A DNA stretch of 64,000 bases, taken from Megascapheus bottae. Its lineage: Eukaryota; Chordata; Mammalia; Rodentia; Geomyidae. How positions within the stretch are numbered: the stretch's first letter is position 1; each line of letters begins with the position of its first letter. Shown piece by piece: positions 55,997-64,000 of this stretch. Under the pieces are notes generated by a model that worked only from the letters and a program-made list of their open reading frames with translations, had not been told where the DNA came from and made no database searches. Position numbers and translations under genes: made by a program. The DNA lies in assembly GCA_024803745.1 (NCBI GenBank), contig JANJXV010000013.1, positions 35,193,001-35,257,000 of the forward strand, read 5' to 3'.

Positions 55997-56859
55997 CACT
56001 TACATGTGTTGCATGATATGATAAGGAGTTGAGATTTTACTCTGTAGGCCAGTGTGTTCTCAAATTGGGATTCAATTGTGGTCCTCATTAAATTGTAGAT
56101 TCTAGGTTCTCAAGAGGAATGATGGGTGAGTTTGAATAGAATGAGCATCTTAAAGTTCTTTAGATGACTGCATTGTACAATGGAAATTTGGAGAAGGCTG
56201 TGACAGGTGATAGGCAGCCATTCAAAGATTGTAGACAGTGAAGAAGATCCTAGACTCGGATGTTTGCAATAGCAAGCTATGTAATACATCTACATGCAAA
56301 GCAGGCTGTAGGCTGAAGGTGTGATAAAATAGGGAATGGTGGTGACTGACAATTGAGGAGCCTGACTTGGTTAAAGGAAGTAACCATTGTGCAGATTCAA
56401 TTCCTGACTAGCATGAGTTTTAATCCAGTGCCATACAACTCTTTATTGTTCCCCCCCCCCCAAATAAACGAACTGTCTTCATTCATTTGAGGTTACTCTA
56501 ACAGCACTGGAGACTGAAGATATCAAATTGCCCCACTGTATTACAGTGCAAAACCAGTATGCATTCCATAGAAACCACACTTGGAATTTTGAAGTTTTTG
56601 TAATTTTCCCCCACAGCTTGCAAGATTCAATGGTATCCTCTCACAATGCTGGGAGCTCAGCCAATTACAGCACACAGTCTGCCACATGAACATGAAAATG
56701 AACTGTGACACTATGGTTTGCTGTGCTGCTATGTTAGTATATCCTATGGCTTAGGTGTATTTACTACGTTTTCGATGTAATGGTGTTTTCAAATTATAAT
56801 GAGTTTATTGGAGACATTACTCCATGAGCATCATACTCTTGGAATACATATTTCCATGA
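55566..56859. other. Single-copy sequence with a (TG)n run at 55953-55994
   Basis: About 21 TG units. A C-run lies at 56452-56461. No gene or interspersed repeat recognised. Confidence 0.5.
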
Positions 56860-57175
56860 GTCTCTTGATTCTCTGTATATATCTTACAAACAGAAGCACT
56901 GATACCCCTCAATCTGAGACTTCCAACTTCTTAGAATGAGCACACTGGATCTGTGGATTTCCAGCCTGCAGAAGGCCATGGTGGAACTACTTAGACTCTG
57001 ATGGTGTAAGTCGATCTAATAAACCCTTCTTAAAATTATGTATATACATGTTTATATATGTATATATACACATGTCTCTCTGTACGCATGTCTATATGTA
57101 TAGAGACAGAGAGAAAGAGAAAGAGATTTTAGAGGTTCTGTTTTGCTAGAGAACTCTGGACAATGCAACAAGGTT
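56860..57175 (+). mobile_element. Ancient LTR-like repeat, 3' part
   Basis: 'ttccagcctgcagaaggccatggtggaactacttagactctgatggtgtaag', 'ctaataaacccttct', a TA-rich stretch (57040-57075) and 'ggttctgttttgctagagaactctggacaatgc' follow the order of the same unnamed LTR-like family as 12095-12470. Confidence 0.5.
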
Positions 57176-59345
57176 GTGGTTGCATGTGGAGTTCAAACTA
57201 ATATTCTCCCCCAAATAAAAAAGTTATGAGCTCATAAAACTCCTCTTACATTTTGCATTGTTTGCAGTTGATAAGCCTTTTGACTACTATATTTCATTTT
57301 CTTCTGCTTCAAAGTCGTTGTTAAAAAAATAACCTGAGTGATGATTATGTCTTCCCTGGATTGAACAGATTTATGAATGTCTCAATAACTGACTATGTCA
57401 TATGAAGTGAAGAGGTTAACCTTATGAACTTTCTCTTAACTATGAAGACTATTGGGAGGGTTAATGTTCTCTTGTGCCCAGTGTGTTTGAGATTTAAGGT
57501 ACTGTGTTGTACTGATGGACTATAGCTTCAATGTAATACATTTCAATAAGGTTCCAATCAGCTGGGTTAATCATCATTTTTTTCACCTATAAAGTCAACT
57601 GTAATCATATGTTATATCACTAATATAAAATTTAATTATTAGCTATAAATCCCTGAGATCCTAAAGTGATAGTAGCTTTGTAAATTCAATGATACACCAT
57701 AACAATCATGAGTCCAAGATTCCCACCATAAATAGACAATAAAATTTTGTTAACATGCACTTACATAAACCTTCTATTTACAAAATTATGACTACAGACT
57801 TAAAATGTTTCTCTCTACATCAGTCAAGATTAGGTTCATCTAGCTAAGGGACTACCAATGTAATAACACATAAAGCAAGATAGATGTTTACTTTCTATAT
57901 TAATTCAAGCTTAGAGGTTGGCATTCGTGGGCTGGCACCACCCCCTCCTGATATCACCAGCAATATGGGCTCCTTCAATCTTCCCTCTCTGGCACTGTGG
58001 TATCCACCTTCAAGGTCATGGTTCATGCTATTTCATTTTTCAAGCAAAGAAAGGGAAAGATCAAAGCTAGTTTCTAGGCTCCTTTTAAAGAACCCAGGAT
58101 AGCCTCTTAAAATGTATTTCTTACATTTCATTGGCAATGCCTAGTTATAATAAAGCTGATCAATTTTGTTTCATAGCTACTACACCTACAATGACACACT
58201 AATTTACTACTAAAGTGGAGATCAGGTTGACAAGACTTTGCCACATATCTACATGTCTTTATAATATGTTACTCTCACTCATTTTCATGCAAAGATTTCA
58301 TTCACTACTAAATTTTAAAGCAATTATTAGAGGTTTATTACAAAGTTATTTAGTGAATCAATTATTTGGGTACTATTCATGAGTTAATAAATATGTATTG
58401 TACCTTTTTTGTATCAGACATTCAGGTAAAAATATGGTATGTAATAAGGGCATATTCCCTTTTAAAGCTCAAAGTTGATTCATTAAAACTATGAGGTACT
58501 AATTCTATAATCCCATTAGGATTAGGACTCTCCAACATGGCATTAGTGTTCTAGTACAACTATACGTAGTATTTTAACATAAACACAGATATTGATTGAT
58601 TAGATGAATAGTTACACTGCTCTGAAATGTCTATTAGACAGGAAGAACAGTTTTATATCTACATATCATGTAAAGTGTTCTCTTTGTGAAAATGAATAAA
58701 TAAATGAAGTTTGGGTTACCATTGTAAAATTTCAAGTATATATCTCAATATGGCCATGCAGAAATAATTTGATGTAAATCTAAATTCAGTTTTTCCAAAA
58801 TTTTGCATCAGGGAAAAAAACAAGGAAATAACAACAGAGGGAAAGCAAATTAAATAACTGAAAGTATGGACATTTAGTTCCTTTTTCAGGCAGCTAAAGG
58901 AATTTAACTGATTTTTGTTCTGAAGAGTATTTGAGGCTTGTTTAATTTACTGATTACTCTTTTCTAGATAGTTCCTAGGAATGTCTTTAAGAAGCTTTAA
59001 AGAAGAATATGATACAATAATAGCAGGTTACTATCATGGTGGTGGAAATGACAGCTCTTCTTTTTATTAGCTGTAACACACCAGTAACCTATATTTTATT
59101 TCATGCATATGATCAAGTTGAAGTTGGCCAGCTCCAATTTCAACTGGCTTCAAACTTCTTAATCTAAAACATTTAGAACATTTCATACCATATGCAGTAA
59201 AATACATAGTATTTCTTGTGGTGTTTGTCTGAGTTAAATGAGATTTAAGACCAGAAAAAAGTGACTAGAATACATTGATTTAATAAAAATACAACTTAAA
59301 ATCTTCTGATTCATTTAAAAATGAATTTAATCTCAGCTATCATTA
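57176..59345. other. 2.2 kb AT-rich, repeat-poor sequence
   Basis: No interspersed repeat, exon or gene recognised. Confidence 0.5.
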
Positions 59346-59359
59346 AAAAAGAACACAGG

Positions 59360-59585
59360 GAGCCAGGCTCGGTGATTCATGCCTATAATCCTAGCTACTC
59401 AGGAGGCTGAGATCTGAGGATCACTGTTCAAAGCCAGCCCAGGAACTAAAGACCAGGAGACTCTTATCTCCAACTGACCACCAGAAATGGGGCTGTGGCT
59501 CAAAGGGTAGGGCAGTAGCCTTGAGCTGAAGAGCTCAGGGACAGCACCCAGGTCCAGAGTTCAAGTCCCATGACCCACAAAAAAC
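59360..59585 (+). mobile_element. B1-Geo composite SINE with target-site duplication
   Basis: Flanks 'aaaagaacacagg' and 'aaaaggaacacagg' are near-identical. It carries the linker variant 'aactaaagaccaggagac' shared with 39398-39630. Confidence 0.92.
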
Positions 59586-59733
59586 AAAAAGGAACACAGG
59601 ACTTATTCTATAGCTTAAAGACTTGAGCGACTGGTCCCAGCTAATACCTCACCATTTTATAGAAGTTAATTGGCATTGAGAGAACCTGGAAAAACCTGTA
59701 AAAATATATACTGAAAGACAACTGTACGTTCTT

Positions 59734-59942
59734 TGTCCTTTTTTTGTTTTTGTTTTTGCCAGTTCTGGGCATTAAGCTCAGGGCCCCGGCACTGTCCTTG
59801 AACTTTCTCAAGGTTACTGCTCGATCACTTGAGCCACAGAACCATTTCCAGCTTTTTCTGGGCATGTAGTACCAAGGAATCGAACCCAGGGCTTCATAAA
59901 TGCTAGGCAAGCACTTTACCACTAGGCCACACTCCTGGCCCA
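59734..59942 (-). mobile_element. IDL-Geo dimeric SINE with target-site duplication
   Basis: Flanks 'acaactgtacgttctt' (before) and 'acaactgtacattctt' (after) differ at one base. It is inserted in the old L1. Confidence 0.94.
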
Positions 59943-60411
59943 ACAACTGTACATTCTTGATAAAAGTCCTTATCAGTTTATGGTTTGTCAGTATCTTCTC
60001 CCAGCTGGTGTCTTGTCTTTTAGTTATCTTAGCCATGTTTTTCAAGTACCAGAAGTAACTTTGATGATGTCCAACTAGCCAGTTTTTAAATTTATAGGCC
60101 ATGCTTTCAGAAGTATATTTTAAAAAAACCTTTACCTAGATTAAGGTCACAAAATTTTCTGTTTTCTCCTAGAAGTTTAACAGTTTTAGCTTTTACAATT
60201 AGCTCTATGATCAATTAAGTTAACTTTTCCATTTAAGACAAACATGGATTCAGTTTCATTTTTTCATATGTGGTTTTCCAATTGTCCAAGACCATTTCTT
60301 GAAAAGATTAAATGGCCTTTGTGTCTTGGATAAAGCTCAATGGACTATGTACGTATGAGTCTATCTCTACTTTTTTAATTCTATTTCTTTGACTTATTTG
60401 TTTATGTTGAT

Positions 60412-60620
60412 GATAGTCCAAGGGTTTGAACTCAGTGCCTTGAACTTACTCTGTTGACACTCTGCCATTTGAACCATGCCTGAAATCTGGCTTGTTGTTG
60501 GATCTTTCAAAGATGGAGTCTAGCTGCTCAGGCACACCTCAAATCTCCATCCTCTAGATCTTAGCCTCCTGAGTCTAATCGTTAACCAGGATTACAGATG
60601 TAAGCCATTGGCATCCAGAA
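60412..60620 (-). mobile_element. Old ID/B1 composite, antisense
   Basis: 'gtccaagggtttgaactcagtgcc' (ID-like) and 'cttagcctcctgagtc ... aggattacagatgtaagcc' (B1-like). Confidence 0.65.
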
Positions 60621-60690
60621 ATACCACACTATTTTGATTACTTTGAACAGGTTTGCATACCTACCAGCAATTAGTAAAACTTCTGATCCT

Positions 60691-61049
60691 CCCTGTCTTT
60701 GTTAAGACTTATATCTCCCATTTAAAAGATATTACTTTTTATCTATTGTAATAAACATGTAGTAGTATCTCATCTCAATTTAAGTTTTCTTGCCAAATTT
60801 CCCATCTTCTTTATTTAAATATTCCTAGTTCCCTAAACAAAAATTATAACCATTCCAGTGTGTCTCAAGACCTCTTCATTGTGTTTCCTTGCACTTTCAA
60901 ATTAGAAAACATGCAGTTTTTTCAAGTAAAGCATTCACCCCAGATTACTGAAGAATATTGACTTGAATTCAATCAACCCTTTAGAATCACCTTGACTTCC
61001 TTTATCTCTCACACTCCATGGTGTATCTATCAGCAGGTCAATTTACCAG
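60691..61049. other. No gene or repeat recognised
   Basis: AT-rich spacer. Confidence 0.4.
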
Positions 61050-61580
61050 GAAAATGACTAAAATCCAACTAATTTCTCATTATGGTTCTATCTGTTGCCT
61101 GTATTCTATAATAATGTCTTAACTGGTCTCCCTAATTTGGCTCTTACTGGTATAAGTCAACTTGTCAATGGTTCCAACCGAAGTAATACTCTATCAGAAC
61201 AAGTTTACTAAAAAATGTTCAATTTGATCTCTTCTCTCTTTTGAGCAAGGTTGTGAAGTCATGAAGGGTTAAAATCAACATTCATCATTGCTTAGAAGAC
61301 TCTCCAACCCCATCAGACAATAGTTACCTCCTCTCCCATTGCTCTCCGCCTTTCTTCCTCATACACGGCTTCTTCGCACCTACCTCAGATCCTTTCCTTG
61401 GTTGTTCTGCAAGAAATACTTTCCCCATTGATTTCTTCCTTGGAACTTTTCTCATTTCCTTCAGTTCTCAATCACCATTTGGGCTGTTTTCTTTGATTAC
61501 TGTTATTTAAAAAGGCATGAACAGACTGACTTGCCCACCAGTCATTTTTTTCATCTTCTTTGTACTACTATGTTCCCTAC
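61050..61580 (+). mobile_element. Ancient L2 remnant
   Basis: 'cttaactggtctccctaatttggctctta', 'ggttgttctgcaagaaatactttcccc' and 'tttctcatttccttcagttctc' appear in the order expected for the L2 3' region. Confidence 0.5.
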
Positions 61581-61584
61581 AGAA

Positions 61585-61760
61585 ATTATTCAGTAACAAC
61601 TCTCCTTCAGTGCGTACTACATACTGAAGGCTTTACAAATTAACTCACTCCTCACAATACTGTCATCAAAGTATTAGGTATTCTTACATTTCCAAGTGGA
61701 AAATGAAACGCAGAGATCAGGCAATCACCCAAATCATCCATCCATCCACCCATCCATCCA
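61585..61760 (+). mobile_element. MIR SINE ending in (ATCC)n
   Basis: 'ctactacatactgaaggctttacaaattaactcactcctcacaa' and 'aagtggaaaatgaaacgcagagatcaggcaatcaccc' are MIR-like, followed by ATCC units at 61735-61760. Confidence 0.68.
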
Positions 61761-61978
61761 GTGGGGCATCTGGGACTCTAGCCCACGGAATTGCACTGTG
61801 GAGTGCCTGCCACCTAGGCCTGCCTTATTAATGTTTTTTTTTTTTTAAAGTGATTGTGGATCTCTACTGGAATGCAAACTGCACTAGGGGGTATCCTTTG
61901 AAAAGTAGTTGCCCTAGCTCAGAGAACCCTTCCTGCCAACGCACCCCTCAACTAGAATGGGTTAAATCATACCACTAA

Positions 61979-62132
61979 GGGGGGGGGGGGAAGGGGGGAC
62001 CTAACAGTTTAGCAACAGACGTCAATCTTGAAAGCTCTGCGCAAGGCTCGGATGGTGGGTGGTGGTTTGGGCAGGTTAGGGAAAATAAATTTTCAGTAGC
62101 CCACAGGATCGCAATTAAGGGGGGGGGGGGGG
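61979..62132 (+). repeat. Two G-runs upstream of the CpG island
   Basis: G12 at 61979-61990 (with G6 at 61993-61998) and G14 at 62119-62132. Each is preceded by 'taa'. They mark the upstream edge of the EIF3M CpG island. Confidence 0.9.
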
Positions 62133-62213
62133 AGGAGAGACCGGCAAGGAGGTGAGACCAGCGCAGGCCACCTGGGATCCGGACACCACAGGCGAGCTGG
62201 CGTCTAGAAGTAG

Positions 62214-62397
62214 CCCCGCCCTCGTAGGTCCCGGCGGCGACGCTCACGCAAGCACGCACGCCACGCCCACAGCCGCGGCGAGTGCGCGAGGACATTTGGC
62301 CCCGCCCCTCCCCGTGACCCCGCCCCTGCCAGGACCAGCGCGGAGTGACCCGGAAGCGGTTGTGCGGTGGTGAGGCTCCTGTCCTGTTCTCTTTTCC
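62214..62397 (+). promoter_or_regulatory. EIF3M: EIF3M core promoter with GC boxes, ETS site and TOP-like start
   Basis: GC boxes (ccccgcccc type) lie at 62214-62221, 62300-62308 and 62318-62326. An ETS-type ccggaag is at 62350-62356. There is no TATA box. A pyrimidine tract, ttctcttttcc (62387-62397), about 50-60 bases before the ATG would give a 5'-TOP-like mRNA end if transcription starts at the C at 62389. The motifs are seen; the start site is inferred. Confidence 0.6.
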
Positions 62398-62446
62398 GGT
62401 CGGCGTGTGCTGCGTGTGTGGCGTCCGCGGCACCCAGGCCTCCGCC

Positions 62447-62488
62447 ATGAGCGTGCCGGCCTTCATCGACATCAGTGAGGAAGATCAG
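62447..62488 (+). CDS. EIF3M: EIF3M, first coding exon (partial gene)
   Basis: Exon 1 encodes 14 residues, MSVPAFIDISEEDQ, identical to the start of mammalian eIF3 subunit m as I know it. eIF3m is a roughly 374-residue PCI-domain subunit of the cytoplasmic eIF3 complex, which binds the 40S ribosome and recruits mRNA for translation initiation. The PCI domain lies in later exons outside the window. The ATG sits in a good context (tccgccATGa, G at -3), and the exon ends CAG|gtgcgc at 62488/62489, a proper phase-0 donor, as expected because the next residues belong to exon 2. No upstream ATG lies between the likely start site and this one. The gene runs off the right edge. Confidence 0.95.
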
Positions 62489-63415
62489 GTGCGCTCCTGG
62501 GCCGTGGGTACCGCCTGGGTGACGTGGGGACGGTCTCGGGGGCCGAGGCCGGGTCTGGGCACGGCGGGCGAGGCCCCGCGGTTTTCACCCCCACGTGGGA
62601 GCAGGGAGGGGCCCGGGTCCTGCGGCCCCGCCGCGGGGTCGCAGTGAGCCGCCGAGCTTCCAACGCCACGCGGCGCCCGTCGCCCCACTTGCCAGCTTCC
62701 CGGGAATCCGGACTTCCAGCTGTCGTCGGTGTTGATGACAGTATTTTTCGAATGATTAGGAATGGTGACTGCTTCCGTCCCTCGACGGCAGCCACTTCCG
62801 GTCAGCGGAAGCGCCTGGGGAAAAGCCACTTTGTATGAAAGTTTCAAAAATGCTTTTTATTTCTGTGCAGTCACAAAAGCGGAGGCGACCAGTATTTCCC
62901 CACGTGGACTCTTGCATTCTGTTCTTGTTAGTGCAGGGGTGAGATCTGTTCTGAAACCCCAAACCATGCTGTCAGTCCATCCTTAAAGACTGGGAGCCAT
63001 TACGCCTGGAGAACCACCCAGATCCGAACCCGATCCTTGAAATTTACAGTTTGAGGTTTGCTCTTTGGTATTCAGGGCCGATGGTTTTCGTTTTCCCCAT
63101 AGAAGAAGTTTAATTGGTTGGGAACTAAACTAAAGTTGAAATGGTAGTCTTTAAGTTGATTTTGTATCACTGAAAGCTATTCTTTGAAATTTTAACTTTG
63201 TCCCTTATTTTCTTGTGCTATCCCACTAAGGTGGAGATTTTAACTTTCACATCTTTGCTAGTCTAAGGATTACAGGGGTGAGTTCCCCTTACTCCCCCCC
63301 CCCCAAGTCCTCCCCTAGAAATTCAGACCTACAACTGAAGAACAGAGTAAAGGGAAAGTAAATGGTGGGAATATCAAGACTGAGGGAAAGTTAGGCACTC
63401 ATAAGAAGGACAGTG

Positions 63416-63650
63416 AAGCTGGTGCAAGTGGCTTAAGTATGATCCTAGCTACTCAGGAGGCTGAGATCAGAGGATCACAGTTCAAAGCCAGCCTGAGCAG
63501 ACAAGTCCGCCTAAGACTCTTAACTCCAATAAACGTTACTCAGAAAAAAACTAGAAGTGGCTCAAGTGGTAGACAGCAGCTGCTAGCCTTGAACACAGAG
63601 AGACTCAGGGACAGAGCCCAGATTCTGAGTTCAAGACCCCCCCCCCCCAA
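63416..63650 (+). mobile_element. B1-Geo composite SINE in EIF3M intron 1
   Basis: 'tatgatcctagctactcaggaggctgag' to 'cccagattctgagttcaag', ending in a C-run where the A-tail would be expected. Same orientation as the gene. Confidence 0.88.
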
Positions 63651-63732
63651 AGGATAGTGAAAGATGGGAGAAAAATGCTGATTAGCAAAGGAAAGAAACT
63701 TGTACCTGTAATTGGTTATAGATTACTCTTTA

Positions 63733-63770
63733 TTAACGTAAGAGCATCTGAATGCAGATGCTCTTGTTAA
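63733..63770 (+). repeat. Hairpin-forming inverted repeat in EIF3M intron 1
   Basis: Perfect 11-base arms aagagcatctg (63740-63750) and cagatgctctt (63755-63765) surround a 4-base loop. Outer arms ttaac (63733-63737) and gttaa (63766-63770) extend the stem to 16 pairs with a 2-base bulge on the left side. Confidence 0.9.
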
Positions 63771-64000
63771 TCTTATAGTGTCATTTGTTAGGTTACATAC
63801 AGTACTGATGTAATATGTGAATTTCAAAGTAGCTGTTCCTTTCAAAGGAAGAAATACTTGACTGCTCTAAGTGTGTTTGGTCAAATGGTCAGCATGACTG
63901 GCAGTAAGATAGGAAATTTGTTATACTGCCCCAGAATCATTTGTGGCATATAAGAATGGCATGAAAACAGTAATCTTGATTACTTGGAAAAAGTTTGTTT

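Larger units (their letters stand above)
59640..60690 (-). mobile_element. Old L1, antisense, with two SINE insertions
   Basis: 'tttatggtttgtcagtatcttctccca', 'tttcatatgtggttttccaattgtccaagaccatttcttgaaaag' and, after the second SINE, 'taccacactattttgattactttga' are the complement of an L1 ORF2 region. Confidence 0.72.
62150..62720. promoter_or_regulatory. EIF3M: CpG island of EIF3M
   Basis: The only long CpG-dense, GC-rich stretch in the window. It covers the core promoter, exon 1 and the start of intron 1, as is usual for a broadly expressed gene. The long frames on both strands here (for example 61975-62472 minus and 62345-62647 plus) result from the absence of AT-rich stop codons. Confidence 0.93.
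62489..64000 (+). other. EIF3M: EIF3M intron 1 (5' part)
   Basis: It begins with the gtgcgc donor. The next residues of eIF3m (starting AAELRAYL) are not found before 64000, so exon 2 is outside. The first 230 bases are CpG-rich, with a second ETS-like cttccgg at 62795-62801. A B1-Geo SINE and a hairpin-forming palindrome follow. C-runs occur at 63295-63304 and 63639-63648. Confidence 0.85.

Noticed and set aside
1..62000. WT1-AS or another lncRNA extending into the window
   Set aside because: Synteny makes it conceivable, but no exon, promoter or conserved motif in the sequence supports it.
61975..62847. Several 100-165-residue frames around the CpG island on both strands
   Set aside because: GC-rich DNA has few stop codons. 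Only the frame starting at 62447 matches a known protein, and it ends at a splice donor after 14 codons.

Overview
This is nuclear DNA of a rodent, most likely a geomyoid (pocket mouse, kangaroo rat or pocket gopher). The species-level clue is a dimeric SINE present in about fifteen copies. Its left half is ID-like (tRNA-Ala derived, with A and B boxes). Its right half, ending in a 'cccaggactggc' motif and an A-run, matches what I know of IDL-Geo, a family reported only from Geomyoidea. A second, even commoner SINE (about 26 copies) joins a B1/Alu-like left half to the same Geo right half. Older layers are MIR, L2, old L1 and LTR-like repeats.

Only one gene can be supported. At the right edge, on the + strand, lies a CpG island with promoter, short 5' UTR and first coding exon (62447-62488, 14 codons starting MSVPAFIDIS) of EIF3M, the m subunit of translation initiation factor eIF3. 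The rest of the window to base 64000 is its intron 1. In human, EIF3M follows WT1/WT1-AS on 11p13, so the 62 kb on the left is most likely the WT1-EIF3M intergenic interval. That placement comes from known synteny, not from a second gene seen here.

Layout. 1-6 kb: MIR, L1 and SINE nests, including a 2.8-kb 5'-truncated L1 (3017-5818) with a dead ORF2. 6-17 kb: mostly single-copy sequence with scattered SINEs and three MIR pieces. 17-25 kb: purine/pyrimidine microsatellites, a 0.6-kb L1 and a MaLR-like LTR. 25-32 kb: dense repeats, plus a local 266-bp copied segment flanked by a 15-bp direct repeat. 32-41 kb: SINEs and microsatellites, plus an unusual chimeric retroposon at 38179-38481. 41-46 kb: almost repeat-free. 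46-55 kb: SINE-rich with old L1 and L2. 55-59 kb: AT-rich and repeat-poor. 59.6-61.7 kb: old L1, L2 and MIR. 62-64 kb: EIF3M 5' end.

No operon, CRISPR, bacterial or phage system is present. Most long open frames are translations of SINEs, L1, microsatellites or the CpG island. The observations most worth following are the chimeric IDL retroposon, the locally copied segment with a target-site-like duplication, the sharing of one Geo module by different SINE heads, and a three-level MIR/L1/L1 nest.
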